From contig JAEWBI010000037.1 of the NCBI GenBank assembly GCA_023391185.1, positions 1 through 64,000 of the forward strand: 64,000 nt of DNA. Reading direction: 5' to 3'. The number at the start of each line of letters is the position of its first letter. The stretch's first letter is position 1. The position numbers and the translations under genes were made by a program. Shown here in pieces: positions 37,031 through 44,526 of the stretch. The notes below the pieces were generated by a model. That model made no database searches. It was not told the DNA's origin and worked only from the letters and a program-made list of their open reading frames with translations. Source of the stretch: Bacillota bacterium. GTDB lineage: Bacteria > Bacillota_I > Bacilli_A > RF39 > UBA660.

Positions 37031-37375
37031 ATGTTTAAAATAAAAGATTTAGAAATAAAAAATAATGTTGTTCTTGCTCCAATGGCAGGAATAAGTAATA
37101 GTGCATATAGAACAATTATAAAAGATATGGGTTGCGGCCTTATATATGCTGAAATGGTTAGTGATAAAGCAATAGCTTATGGCAGTAAAAAAACAATTGA
37201 AATGCTTTATATGACTGATTATGAAAGACCAATTGCTCAGCAAATTTTTGGTAGTGATGAAAACTCATTTGTTACAAGTGCAAAATATATATATGAGAAT
37301 ATGAAACCAGACATAATTGATATTAATACAAAATGGTGTAAGTTATTAACTCGCACCATTAAATGTTACATATAA
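37031..37375 (+). pseudogene. tRNA-dihydrouridine synthase, 5' part, interrupted by prophage
   Basis: Start ATG 37031 after AGGTGAT. About 99 genuine residues of a DusB-type flavoenzyme: NNVVLAPMAGISNSAYR (FMN-binding start), YAEMVSDKA, RPIAQQIFGSD, and MKPDIIDIN. Intact family members continue MGCP; here the frame reads TKWCKLL... and stops after 16 foreign codons. The rest should lie beyond the right edge at attR. The fragment lacks the catalytic Cys and tRNA-binding domain, so it is inactive. Promoter and RBS are intact. Confidence 0.9.
37332..37360. repeat. 29-bp near-perfect palindrome at the prophage left junction
   Basis: Arms 37332-37345 and 37347-37360 around a central T, 12 of 14 positions symmetric (AATGGTGTAAGTTA versus TAACTCGCACCATT). 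It lies 5 bp inside the prophage and contains the recombinase stop codon. It may be part of the attachment site or a shared terminator stem. Confidence 0.6.
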
Positions 37376-38818
37376 AGTATTTTTCTTTTTATTATAAACT
37401 ATTTTATTAAATAGCCCATGGGCTATTTTTTCTTTTATTTTAAAATCTACGCTATCATCAGATAATATATTATGAGTATATTCACATAACAAATATACTT
37501 TATCTTTATTTATATTTTCGTACTCTTTGGTATTAATAAAATTTAATTCTTCTTCTAACTTCTTAATAGCCTCTAAAATTGTCGTTTTTTTAACCTTATA
37601 CTCCTCTAAAGTATCTATTCCGTCTAAATATGCTGCCTCAAGTCTTTCGAGCCTTAAACGGCTTTTATTTAACGAATTTTCTATCAATGATATTTCGCTG
37701 AATTGCTGTGTTGTTTGTACTATAGTAATATCGAGCTTATTAGTAAATATAGTTTTCAATTCGTATAATAAAGCTGATTCTAATTTTTCCTGTAAAATAG
37801 AGTGACTTTCATTGCACATCTTTTTATTATAACCATTACATTGAAAAAAGGGTTTTCTTTTTGTTCCAGACTTTCGTTCTACCATAATAAGATTTTTACC
37901 ACAATTAGAGCATTTTAACAAACCTCTTAACCAATAATCGTGTTTAACATTAGTTTTTTTATACTTAAACCATATCTTATTATGCTCATCTATCTTTTGC
38001 TGTGATTTATCCCATAATTCTTGTGAAATAAGTGACTCATGCTTTCCTTTTTTTATAATCATATCAGGATTATCATAATTTCTTTTCATTCCTCCGTCTG
38101 TATATCTAATATATCCAATATATATTGGATTGTTTAGTAAAACCTTTAAACTTCCTTCACACCAATTACTTCCTCTAGAAGTTTTGATTTTCATATTATT
38201 TAATTTAGCAGTTAATCCATTTACAGTAGTATCTTTTTTTATCCATTCCTCAAATATAAATTTAACTATATCCTTTGTATTTTCATTTGGAATAATAGAA
38301 GATATATTTTTATCATATTTATAACCAAAAGGAGTATATCCTTGATGTTCTCCACGCGAAGCCTTTTCTTTTTTACCACGTTTTACATTTTCGGATAGAT
38401 TTAGCACATAATATTCATCCATTGCCTCATACATAGATTCTAATATAACACGTTCTTTTCCTTCACCCAATGGTTGAGTGATACTTACTACATCTATACC
38501 GTACTTTTTACGTAGCATAGCCTTATACATTACAGATTCTTCTTTATTACGAGCAAAACGAGAGAAATCATATACAAGTATTATGTCAAATGGTTTGGGA
38601 TTTTTTTTAGCATCAAGAATCATGCGTTGGAAATCGGTTCTTTTATCGGCATTTTTGCCACTAATCCCATCGTCTCTATATATATTTTCATCAGATACAT
38701 ATATGTTATTTTTTTTAGCATAATCTAAGCATAATTTAATTTGACTATCTGGACTATATTTAGTTTGCATATCAGTAGAAACTCTTACAGATATTGCACC
38801 TTTCTTGTAATCTTTCAT
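37346..38818 (-). CDS. Large serine recombinase (prophage integrase)
   Basis: 490 residues from the ATG at 38818, chosen because GAGGAAGTGAT precedes it; in-frame codons upstream lack an RBS. Domains: resolvase catalytic domain (1-150; SVRVSTDMQ with catalytic Ser14, VYDFSRFARN), recombinase domain (about 165-280), zinc ribbon (LLKCSNCGKNLIM...FFQCNGYNKKMCNES) and a C-terminal coiled coil (about 385-450). Such integrases join attP and attB without host factors and need a directionality factor to excise. The gene ends at the junction with dus, the usual place for the enzyme that made the insertion. Confidence 0.95.
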   Translation of the reverse strand: MKDYKKGAISVRVSTDMQTKYSPDSQIKLCLDYAKKNNIYVSDENIYRDDGISGKNADKRTDFQRMILDAKKNPKPFDIILVYDFSRFARNKEESVMYKAMLRKKYGIDVVSITQPLGEGKERVILESMYEAMDEYYVLNLSENVKRGKKEKASRGEHQGYTPFGYKYDKNISSIIPNENTKDIVKFIFEEWIKKDTTVNGLTAKLNNMKIKTSRGSNWCEGSLKVLLNNPIYIGYIRYTDGGMKRNYDNPDMIIKKGKHESLISQELWDKSQQKIDEHNKIWFKYKKTNVKHDYWLRGLLKCSNCGKNLIMVERKSGTKRKPFFQCNGYNKKMCNESHSILQEKLESALLYELKTIFTNKLDITIVQTTQQFSEISLIENSLNKSRLRLERLEAAYLDGIDTLEEYKVKKTTILEAIKKLEEELNFINTKEYENINKDKVYLLCEYTHNILSDDSVDFKIKEKIAHGLFNKIVYNKKKNTLYVTFNGAS

Positions 38819-38846
38819 TATATCACTTCCTCGTTTTTTTAATTTA

Positions 38847-38855
38847 TGATATAAT
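38847..38855 (+). promoter_or_regulatory. Plus-strand extended -10 promoter for a candidate small RNA
   Basis: TGA TATAAT in the gap between recombinase and repressor genes, on the strand opposite both. No clear -35. Confidence 0.4.
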
Positions 38856-38861
38856 ATAATA

Positions 38862-38964
38862 GAAAAATCCAATACATTATATCTAGTATATTTTGTGTTC
38901 TTAGTTTGCGAGACTAGTTGATTTTTCAATCATGGCTTCACTTTGGCGAGTGAAGTCTTTTTTT
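38862..38964 (+). ncRNA. Candidate antisense small RNA between cI and the recombinase
   Basis: About 103 nt, bounded by the extended -10 at 38847 and a strong terminator at 38934-38964. It holds no ORF with an RBS. It is complementary to the gap between cI and the recombinase gene, so it could pair with a cI-recombinase read-through transcript. Predicted from sequence alone. Confidence 0.4.
38934..38964 (+). terminator. Plus-strand intrinsic terminator with no plus-strand gene
   Basis: Arms GGCTTCACT (38934-38942) and AGTGAAGTC (38949-38957; one G-T pair), loop TTGGCG, then seven T. The T run is only on the plus strand. Confidence 0.75.
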
Positions 38965-38966
38965 GG

Positions 38967-39638
38967 CTATAAATCTCTAATATGACGTTTAGCTACCCCA
39001 ATTATTTCAACAGGAAGATTTTTTATATCTTCATCTGTATATAATCTTGGTAAAAAACCTGTATCGTTATCCAAATTAATAGGAGAAATTAACAATCCAT
39101 TCTCTTTAATAAAGACCTTCTTAAAAGTAGCATCGAAACCATTAATTTTAACACAACAGTCCTGTCCACTCTCAAATATTGATGATTTTAAAAATATAAC
39201 TATATCGTTATTTTTGTATTCTGGCTCCATTGAATTACCAAATAATTTAAGAGCAAAGTATTTTTTGCCACCTCTTATCCAGTCAATAGGTATTTCTTCG
39301 TAATCAACTGTATATGTATCCTCAATAGCTTCAAAAGGAATTCCTGCAGGTATTTTTCCTAACACAGGGACTTTAACAACGTTTCTATCTAACTTAGTAG
39401 TTATTATATTAGTATTAACTATATTATCTTCTATTAAGTCAGACTTATTTATTCCAAAATAATTAGACAATATTTCTATGCTATCGATCCGTGGGTAAGC
39501 TATACCATTATACCAATCAGTTAAAGTAGTATATTTAAATCCAGTTGCTTCACACAATTTATTTCTATCAATATTATTAATAGACATATATTTTCTTAGA
39601 TTTTTAGCGAATACTTTTTTATTTCCTAAATCACTCAT
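38967..39638 (-). CDS. CI-like lysogeny repressor with S24 self-cleavage domain
   Basis: 223 residues. N-terminal helix-turn-helix (about 8-62; KLCEATGFKYTTLTDWYNG), a linker, and a LexA/CI S24 peptidase domain (PVLGKIPAGIPFEA with the AG-type cleavage region, GNSMEPEY with catalytic Ser, ATFKKV with catalytic Lys). It should hold the lytic promoter off until RecA-driven self-cleavage. RBS AAAGGAG. Expressed from the divergent promoter at 39668-39696, which carries one of four 17-bp operators. Confidence 0.93.
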   Translation of the reverse strand: MSDLGNKKVFAKNLRKYMSINNIDRNKLCEATGFKYTTLTDWYNGIAYPRIDSIEILSNYFGINKSDLIEDNIVNTNIITTKLDRNVVKVPVLGKIPAGIPFEAIEDTYTVDYEEIPIDWIRGGKKYFALKLFGNSMEPEYKNNDIVIFLKSSIFESGQDCCVKINGFDATFKKVFIKENGLLISPINLDNDTGFLPRLYTDEDIKNLPVEIIGVAKRHIRDL

Positions 39639-39667
39639 ACTTATTATCTCCTTTCATAACTATTCAT

Positions 39668-39696
39668 ATTATACACTTAAACCGTAAAATTATCAA
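39668..39696 (-). promoter_or_regulatory. Repressor maintenance promoter (PRM-like)
   Basis: On the minus strand TTGATA (39696-39691), 17-bp spacer, TATAAT (39673-39668). Operator O1 overlaps its spacer and -10, so the repressor may limit its own synthesis. Confidence 0.75.
39671..39687. promoter_or_regulatory. Operator O1 (17 bp)
   Basis: ATACACTTAAACCGTAA: right half CCGTAA perfect, left half degenerate. Overlaps the PRM -10. Confidence 0.55.
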
Positions 39697-39712
39697 ATTA
39701 AACTTTAATAAA

Positions 39713-39729
39713 TTACGATAAATATGTAA
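39713..39729. promoter_or_regulatory. Operator O2 (17 bp)
   Basis: TTACGATAAATATGTAA: TTAC and GTAA ends kept at the same 17-bp spacing. Lies just upstream of the PR -35. Confidence 0.55.
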
Positions 39730-39736
39730 AAATCTA

Positions 39737-39765
39737 TTGACATTACGGTTTTTCCGTAATAGAAT
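39737..39765 (+). promoter_or_regulatory. Early lytic promoter (PR-like) with operator O3 filling its spacer
   Basis: TTGACA (39737-39742), 17-bp spacer 39743-39759 which is exactly the perfect palindrome TTACGGTTTTTCCGTAA, then TAGAAT (39760-39765). Repressor bound here would sit between -35 and -10 and shut the promoter. Confidence 0.85.
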
Positions 39766-39790
39766 GTAATCATAGAGGAGGTGATAGATT

Positions 39791-40021
39791 ATGAAGATGT
39801 CTTTAAAAGCAATACGCTACAATAAAGATTTAAGTATTGAAGAAGCTTCGAAAATGATTGGTATTAGTAAGGAAACATTGCTAAATTACGAATCTTTCAA
39901 AACATTTCCAAATGTTCTTATTATAGAAAAAATTCTAAATACTTATGACGTAAAATATGATGATATTATTTTTTTACCCAAGAATTACGGATTAACCGTA
40001 AAAAGAGATAAGGAGAATTAA
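39791..40021 (+). CDS. Cro-like HTH protein, first early gene
   Basis: 76 residues: a helix-turn-helix of the XRE type (AIRYNKDLSIEEASKMIGISKETLLNYES) and little else. RBS AGGAGGTGAT. Transcribed divergently from the repressor under the PR-like promoter, so a Cro role is the simplest reading. A perfect 17-bp operator (O4) is embedded in its last codons. Confidence 0.8.
   Translation: MKMSLKAIRYNKDLSIEEASKMIGISKETLLNYESFKTFPNVLIIEKILNTYDVKYDDIIFLPKNYGLTVKRDKEN
39985..40001. promoter_or_regulatory. Operator O4 inside the Cro-like gene
   Basis: TTACGGATTAACCGTAA, same arms and 17-bp length as O3, 242 bp downstream of it and inside coding sequence. Confidence 0.7.
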
Positions 40022-40024
40022 AAA

Positions 40025-40180
40025 ATGGAAAAGTCTCGCAAACTAAAAACTCCATTAAAAGTGGTAATTATTAATCCACCTAGTGAAGAGGAAGCCAAAA
40101 ATATAATAAAAGGGATATCGATGAAACTCAGTGAATTGTATTCCTTAAATTTAACTAATGAATTGGAGGAAGCTAAATGA
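40025..40180 (+). CDS. Small early phage protein (51 aa)
   Basis: 51 residues, starting MEKSRKLKTPLKVVIINPPS. RBS AAGGAGAATT. Small proteins with the VVIxNPPSxEEA pattern are common just after cro in Firmicutes prophages; function unknown. Its stop overlaps the next start (ATGA). Confidence 0.7.
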   Translation: MEKSRKLKTPLKVVIINPPSEEEAKNIIKGISMKLSELYSLNLTNELEEAK

Positions 40181-40377
40181 AGAAAAAAAGAAGATTAAGA
40201 ACTTGGGTTAAAGTGGCTTTAACAATTATATTATCACTAATTGTAGTTTTCATTTTTATTAAATTATCAAAGATGAGTTCCGATCGTTTTAATTATTGGT
40301 CGGCTAAATGTGATACGGCTAGTAATCATACTTGCTCTTATTATGAAATAAGGCAAATGATGATAAGAGGTGAGTAG
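40177..40377 (+). CDS. Small single-span membrane protein
   Basis: 66 residues: basic N-terminus KKKRRLR, one membrane helix (about 11-31), then a short outer part with two Cys. RBS GGAGGAAG inside the previous gene. Function unknown. Confidence 0.6.
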   Translation: MKKKRRLRTWVKVALTIILSLIVVFIFIKLSKMSSDRFNYWSAKCDTASNHTCSYYEIRQMMIRGE

Positions 40378-40378
40378 C

Positions 40379-40618
40379 ATGGTGAAAAAAAGAACTCAAA
40401 TAAATGATATTATAAATCATTTAATAAAACATAAAAAAATTTCATCTATGGAAGCCTTTAAAAAGTATGGAGCTACAAGATTATCAGGAATAATTTTTAA
40501 ATTTAAAAGAATGGGATTTATTATAACTAGCGAACATGTAGTAGGTAAAACTAGATATGGCAATAACTCACCATTTGTTATATATCATCTTATAAAAGTT
40601 GCTGATGATTATGAATAA
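40379..40618 (+). CDS. Winged-helix/HTH domain protein
   Basis: 79 residues from the ATG at 40379 (AGAGG 8 bp before); the in-frame GTG at 40370 overlaps that site. A compact helix-turn-helix fold: TQINDIINHLIKHKKISSMEA followed by RLSGIIFKFKRMGFIIT, resembling the HTH_39 type phage regulators. Probable DNA binder. Confidence 0.65.
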   Translation: MVKKRTQINDIINHLIKHKKISSMEAFKKYGATRLSGIIFKFKRMGFIITSEHVVGKTRYGNNSPFVIYHLIKVADDYE

Positions 40619-41450
40619 AGAATATCTAAAAAACAAATTAAGCAACTGGATAGAAGAGCAACGTCTAGCTGAATATGAATCAAAAACTTTAAAATCATAT
40701 GAAACAGATATAAAGAAATTTATTAACTATATTGAAGTTGATGAATTTGTTCTTGATAAAGATTTGACTATGAAATATAAAGAGCATCTTAGAGAAAAAC
40801 ATACTACAAATAGCTGTAACAGATACATAGTTACTTTGAATAAATTCTTAAAATATATAGGCTATGAAAAATGTGTTTTAAAAAAAGTTAAAACACAGCA
40901 AAAAACATCTATAGATGAACCGATTTGGGAACACGAACATAAAAGGATGCTTAGATGGGCGAAAAATTTAGGAATGGAAGATATGTATCTAATACTAAAA
41001 ATATTTGCTTATACAGGCATTAGAGTGCAATCACTTAAAAAGTTTACTGCTGAAAATCTAGAAAATTATATAAAGGTCTATATAAAAGGTAAAGAAATTA
41101 CTGTTATTTTAAGAAGTGATTTGTTAAGAGAAATTAAGCATTATTGTAAGATTAACAAAATCACTAGCGGATACATCTTTAAAAGCCCTGTAAAGCCTAA
41201 TACAATGCTGAATGCATCAACAATATGGCGAAGGTTAAAAAAGATTGCTAGAACGGCTAAAATCAATCCAAAAAAGATACATCCACATGCATGGAGACAT
41301 CTTTTTGCTAAAAACTTTATGAAAGACCCTCAAAATGATTTAACAGAACTAGCAGATATCTTAGGACATTCAAAATTAGAGACAACGAGAATATACACCA
41401 TGACATCTAATAAAGAGAAAAAAACAAAACTCGAAAAAATGAAATATTAA
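40611..41450 (+). CDS. Tyrosine recombinase (phage integrase family)
   Basis: 279 residues from the ATG at 40611; ATG 40605 and TTG 40599 are alternatives, and none has a good RBS, so coupling to the upstream gene is likely. N-terminal SAM-like core-binding domain (about 10-90) and catalytic domain with Arg in AYTGIRVQSL, HxxR in HPHAWRHLFA, His in LGHSKL and the Tyr nucleophile in TRIYTMT. XerC/D-like. Since a serine recombinase sits at the att site, this enzyme may resolve multimers or act in another step. Confidence 0.88.
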   Translation: MNKEYLKNKLSNWIEEQRLAEYESKTLKSYETDIKKFINYIEVDEFVLDKDLTMKYKEHLREKHTTNSCNRYIVTLNKFLKYIGYEKCVLKKVKTQQKTSIDEPIWEHEHKRMLRWAKNLGMEDMYLILKIFAYTGIRVQSLKKFTAENLENYIKVYIKGKEITVILRSDLLREIKHYCKINKITSGYIFKSPVKPNTMLNASTIWRRLKKIARTAKINPKKIHPHAWRHLFAKNFMKDPQNDLTELADILGHSKLETTRIYTMTSNKEKKTKLEKMKY

Positions 41451-41461
41451 GGAGGATAAGT

Positions 41462-41644
41462 ATGGGTCTAAATCAAGCCTTAGTCTTAAGGATTAATTAT
41501 TTAATAGGTAACAAAAAATATACTGATGAAGTATCAGGTAAACCAGGATTAAAAAAGAGTGAACTTATTGGTATGTTTCAAATGGCACATCAAGGTGACA
41601 ACGCAATAATAACAAAAATTCATTGTCACATTGAAAGTTTTTAA
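41462..41644 (+). CDS. Hypothetical early phage protein (60 aa)
   Basis: 60 residues, strong RBS AAGGAGG. No motif recognised. Lies just before the pcfK/pcfJ-like pair in one transcription unit. Confidence 0.55.
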   Translation: MGLNQALVLRINYLIGNKKYTDEVSGKPGLKKSELIGMFQMAHQGDNAIITKIHCHIESF

Positions 41645-41656
41645 AAAGGAGGATAT

Positions 41657-42148
41657 ATGGAAGGTATAGAGAGATTAAAAATATTATCATCTGAAATAAA
41701 AGATGAATCACTTTTACAAGTAGTAGATTACTTATTATCACGTGAAGATATGAACGAAAAGTATCTAAATGAAGAAAAATCACTTAAACAGATGATCGAA
41801 TTTATAAATAATGAGGTTTTAAAAAGGATTCCTACTAATGAAAGAAAAGATGTCCAATGCAAAATGTTAACTAATGAGGATGTTTATAGTATGGCTATTC
41901 ATTACTTTGATGAATCTAATGAATTTTTAGGACTTGCATCTACTAAAGTAAAAACAAATATTGAACAAAATGTTCAAGCTGATGAAGCAACTGGCGAAAC
42001 CAAAAATGATATAGAAGTCGTTGAAGAAGAATCAGTAGAATCATCTAATGTTAGTGAAAATCCTATTGTAGAAATTAAAACAAATCGTAAAATTAAAGAA
42101 AAGTATGTTCCAGAAGGTCAATTATCTTTATTTGATATTGTTGGCTAA
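41657..42148 (+). CDS. PcfK-like protein with C-terminal clamp-binding motif
   Basis: 163 residues. Helical N-terminal half (about 1-95), acidic linker, conserved RKIKEKYVPEGQLSLFDIVG tail. PcfK-like proteins (PF14058) occur on conjugative plasmids and phages, always next to PcfJ; function unknown. The tail contains QLSLF, the beta-clamp-binding consensus, also found at the end of this host's PolC. RBS AAGGAGG. One base of overlap with the next gene. Confidence 0.75.
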   Translation: MEGIERLKILSSEIKDESLLQVVDYLLSREDMNEKYLNEEKSLKQMIEFINNEVLKRIPTNERKDVQCKMLTNEDVYSMAIHYFDESNEFLGLASTKVKTNIEQNVQADEATGETKNDIEVVEEESVESSNVSENPIVEIKTNRKIKEKYVPEGQLSLFDIVG

Positions 42149-43569
42149 TGTATATAAAAAAAACTGATAAGAAATTATTTGAAGAATTAGACAAGTATCT
42201 AAATCTACCAAATGATTTTAATAAGTTTGTTGATAAAATTTCAAAAAAACATAATTTTATAATCAAATATAAGGAATTTTATCACTGTTGCAACTGCGAT
42301 TATGATTTTAAGAGCAGTAAAAAGATTAATGAAAAAGAAAAATGTCCATTCTGTAAAAATACTTATATAGTTAAAAGTACAAAAATCAAAAAACATGAAT
42401 TTGATGACCATATAGGACTATTAGCAAAATATCAGGATAAGTATATAATTAGATTTTTTGAAATTAAGACGTATTTTAATAATCAAAAAGTATACACAGA
42501 TGTTTGTGAGTATGCACGAAAAATTTACAATGATAACTTTGTGGAAATTCACGAAATAGTTAACGACCATCTATTTAGTGGAATCGGTGTTATGGCTATA
42601 AGGCATGATAGAAATCTATATGCTGAAAATTGGAGGTTTTTAACCTCTTATTGGAAAGAAATATCAGATAGTGTAATAGTTTATCCAAACAACTTAAAAA
42701 CCCTATTTAAAGGCACTAAATGGCAATATTCACAACTATGGTTATTAGCAAGAAAGATTAATTATTTAGATATATCATTTTTACTTAGAAATTATAGAAG
42801 TTCTATAGAGTTATTAATTAAACTAGGATTTTATAATTTAGCTTTATGTCCAAAAACTTTCGATAAAAAAGGAAATTTTAAAGACAGATTTGGTGTTGAC
42901 AAAGAATTTGCATCATTTATACGAAAACATAATCTAAATGTTGATGAACTAGAAGTATTAAAATATATTCAAAAAAGAGATATTGCAATGATTAGAGAGT
43001 TTTCTAGTTCAGGTTACTTAAGCGATTTTAAAGAATATAAAATTGATTTATATAAACTTAAAAAAAATACAAATTATTGTGATAGAAATCATCATGAATA
43101 TATTGATTATTTAAGATTTGCTAAAAAATTAAGATATGATTTATCAAATAAAAAATACTTGTATCCAGCTAATATAAAAAGTGAACATGATAGGTTGTTA
43201 AAATTAATAAATTTTCAAAAGAATAAAGCACTAAATAAAATAATTAAGGTTCGCTACAAAGATTTGAAGAAAAACATCTATAAAAATAAGGAATATATCA
43301 TTTTTCCAGCAAAAAATGTTGATGAAATGATAGATGAGTCTTCACAACAAAATAATTGTGTTCAGGACTATGCTGAAAGATATGCAGAAGGCAAATGTGA
43401 TATTTACTTTATGAGATATGAAAACAGCCAAGACAAATCTCTTGTTACTGTAGAAGTTAGAAATAACAAAGTTTATCAAAAAAGAATATACCATAATGAC
43501 CCAACTACAGAAAAACAAAATAAGTTTTTAGATAATTGGGAACGTAGGGTATTAACAAAGGAGTGTTAA
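42148..43569 (+). CDS. PcfJ-like protein
   Basis: 473 residues. N-terminal zinc-ribbon-like pair (HCCNCDYDF...KCPFCKNTY near 46-72), a helical middle, and the family C-terminal core with SSQQNNCVQDYAERYAEGKC and VEVRNNKVYQKR. PcfJ (PF14284) is found beside PcfK on pCF10-like plasmids and many phages; biochemical role unknown, nucleic-acid binding suspected. Starts within the pcfK stop. Confidence 0.8.
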   Translation: MYIKKTDKKLFEELDKYLNLPNDFNKFVDKISKKHNFIIKYKEFYHCCNCDYDFKSSKKINEKEKCPFCKNTYIVKSTKIKKHEFDDHIGLLAKYQDKYIIRFFEIKTYFNNQKVYTDVCEYARKIYNDNFVEIHEIVNDHLFSGIGVMAIRHDRNLYAENWRFLTSYWKEISDSVIVYPNNLKTLFKGTKWQYSQLWLLARKINYLDISFLLRNYRSSIELLIKLGFYNLALCPKTFDKKGNFKDRFGVDKEFASFIRKHNLNVDELEVLKYIQKRDIAMIREFSSSGYLSDFKEYKIDLYKLKKNTNYCDRNHHEYIDYLRFAKKLRYDLSNKKYLYPANIKSEHDRLLKLINFQKNKALNKIIKVRYKDLKKNIYKNKEYIIFPAKNVDEMIDESSQQNNCVQDYAERYAEGKCDIYFMRYENSQDKSLVTVEVRNNKVYQKRIYHNDPTTEKQNKFLDNWERRVLTKEC

Positions 43570-43571
43570 TA

Positions 43572-43862
43572 ATGAAAAGATATTTTGTATTTGCCTATGA
43601 TAGATTCTATCCATCTGGAGGAATGAGCGATTTTGTTTATTCATCAAAAACTTTAGAGGATGCTATACATTATGCTTTTGAAATTAAAGATAATCGTGAC
43701 TCTGTAACAGTATGGGATATGAAATCAATTAAAAAAGTATATGGGTTTTATGAAGGAATGTTAAGTGAGGATTTTATAGCAGATTTATCATCACCTTTAT
43801 CAAAGATATGTGACCCTAATATAAGTAAAGAATATTTACTTAAGAGTAATGACAATGAATAG
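43572..43862 (+). CDS. Hypothetical early phage protein (96 aa)
   Basis: 96 residues from the ATG at 43572 (AAGGAGTG 6 bp before); an upstream in-frame TTG is less likely. Mixed alpha/beta, starting MKRYFVFAYDRFYPSGGMSD. No family recognised. Confidence 0.6.
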   Translation: MKRYFVFAYDRFYPSGGMSDFVYSSKTLEDAIHYAFEIKDNRDSVTVWDMKSIKKVYGFYEGMLSEDFIADLSSPLSKICDPNISKEYLLKSNDNE

Positions 43863-44019
43863 TCCAAGCTTATACTTTCTTCAAATAGGTAAAGCTGTAG
43901 CTAAAGGATTTAACATAGGATTTCATTCATATAGAAATTATTATTATAAAAAGTGCGGTAAAAAATATAAAAAAATAATCAAAAAACACTTTAAAGTAGA
44001 TTTTTCCAAAAGTCTTTAA
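43855..44019 (+). CDS. Small basic protein (54 aa)
   Basis: 54 residues, overlapping the previous gene by 8 bp; AAGAG 8 bp before the ATG. Many Lys/Tyr (YYYKKCGKKYKKIIKKHFK), so a nucleic-acid binder is possible. An in-frame ATG at 43849 would add two residues. Confidence 0.5.
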   Translation: MNSPSLYFLQIGKAVAKGFNIGFHSYRNYYYKKCGKKYKKIIKKHFKVDFSKSL

Positions 44020-44038
44020 GAAAAGGAGAAAAGATAAT

Positions 44039-44329
44039 ATGATCGAAAAATTAAAAGAAATGGGTTTTGTGGCATACGGTGCTACATATCCACCATTATA
44101 CTATCGAATTAAAACTGACGATTTTACTGTAGCTCTTACAGCTTCGTTAAATAATGATGAAGTTATTGATATAACCCCATCAGTTGATTGCAATAGTAGA
44201 TTAAACTTTAAAACAATGCAGTGTAACGATGTAAAACTATCTGATTTAGATGATTATTATAACAATATAATAAATCAATTATTAAATATAAAAGAAGTCC
44301 ACAAGGAACTTCTAAATATAAAAAAATAA
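44039..44329 (+). CDS. Hypothetical early phage protein (96 aa)
   Basis: 96 residues with RBS AAAGGAGAA. No recognised motif; C-terminal Leu/Lys-rich helix. Confidence 0.6.
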   Translation: MIEKLKEMGFVAYGATYPPLYYRIKTDDFTVALTASLNNDEVIDITPSVDCNSRLNFKTMQCNDVKLSDLDDYYNNIINQLLNIKEVHKELLNIKK

Positions 44330-44355
44330 CTATTTGCAAAAAGGAGTGATGAGTA

Positions 44356-44526
44356 ATGAGCAAAGAGGAATATGGTGAACTATTAAAATATCTAGGAATC
44401 CTAAAGTTTGTACTAATTAAATTTCAAGAGAAAGAAAATGATGTAAACATTTTTAGTGACATGCTTGAGAGAGTTAATTATGTAATAAATTATGCACCAA
44501 CAATAGATGAAAAAATCATTGATTAA
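44356..44526 (+). CDS. Small hypothetical protein (56 aa)
   Basis: 56 residues, RBS AAGGAGTGAT. Predicted helical (EYGELLKYLGILKFVLIKFQ). Its last 11 bp overlap the end of a minus-strand gene. Confidence 0.5.
   Translation: MSKEEYGELLKYLGILKFVLIKFQEKENDVNIFSDMLERVNYVINYAPTIDEKIID

Noticed and set aside
37031..37375. Short dus ORF as an intact small protein
   Set aside because: Family similarity stops abruptly at the junction and the catalytic part is missing.
40611..41450. Tyrosine recombinase as the enzyme that integrated the prophage
   Set aside because: The att junction lies at the end of the serine recombinase gene, while this gene is 3 kb inside the early operon.
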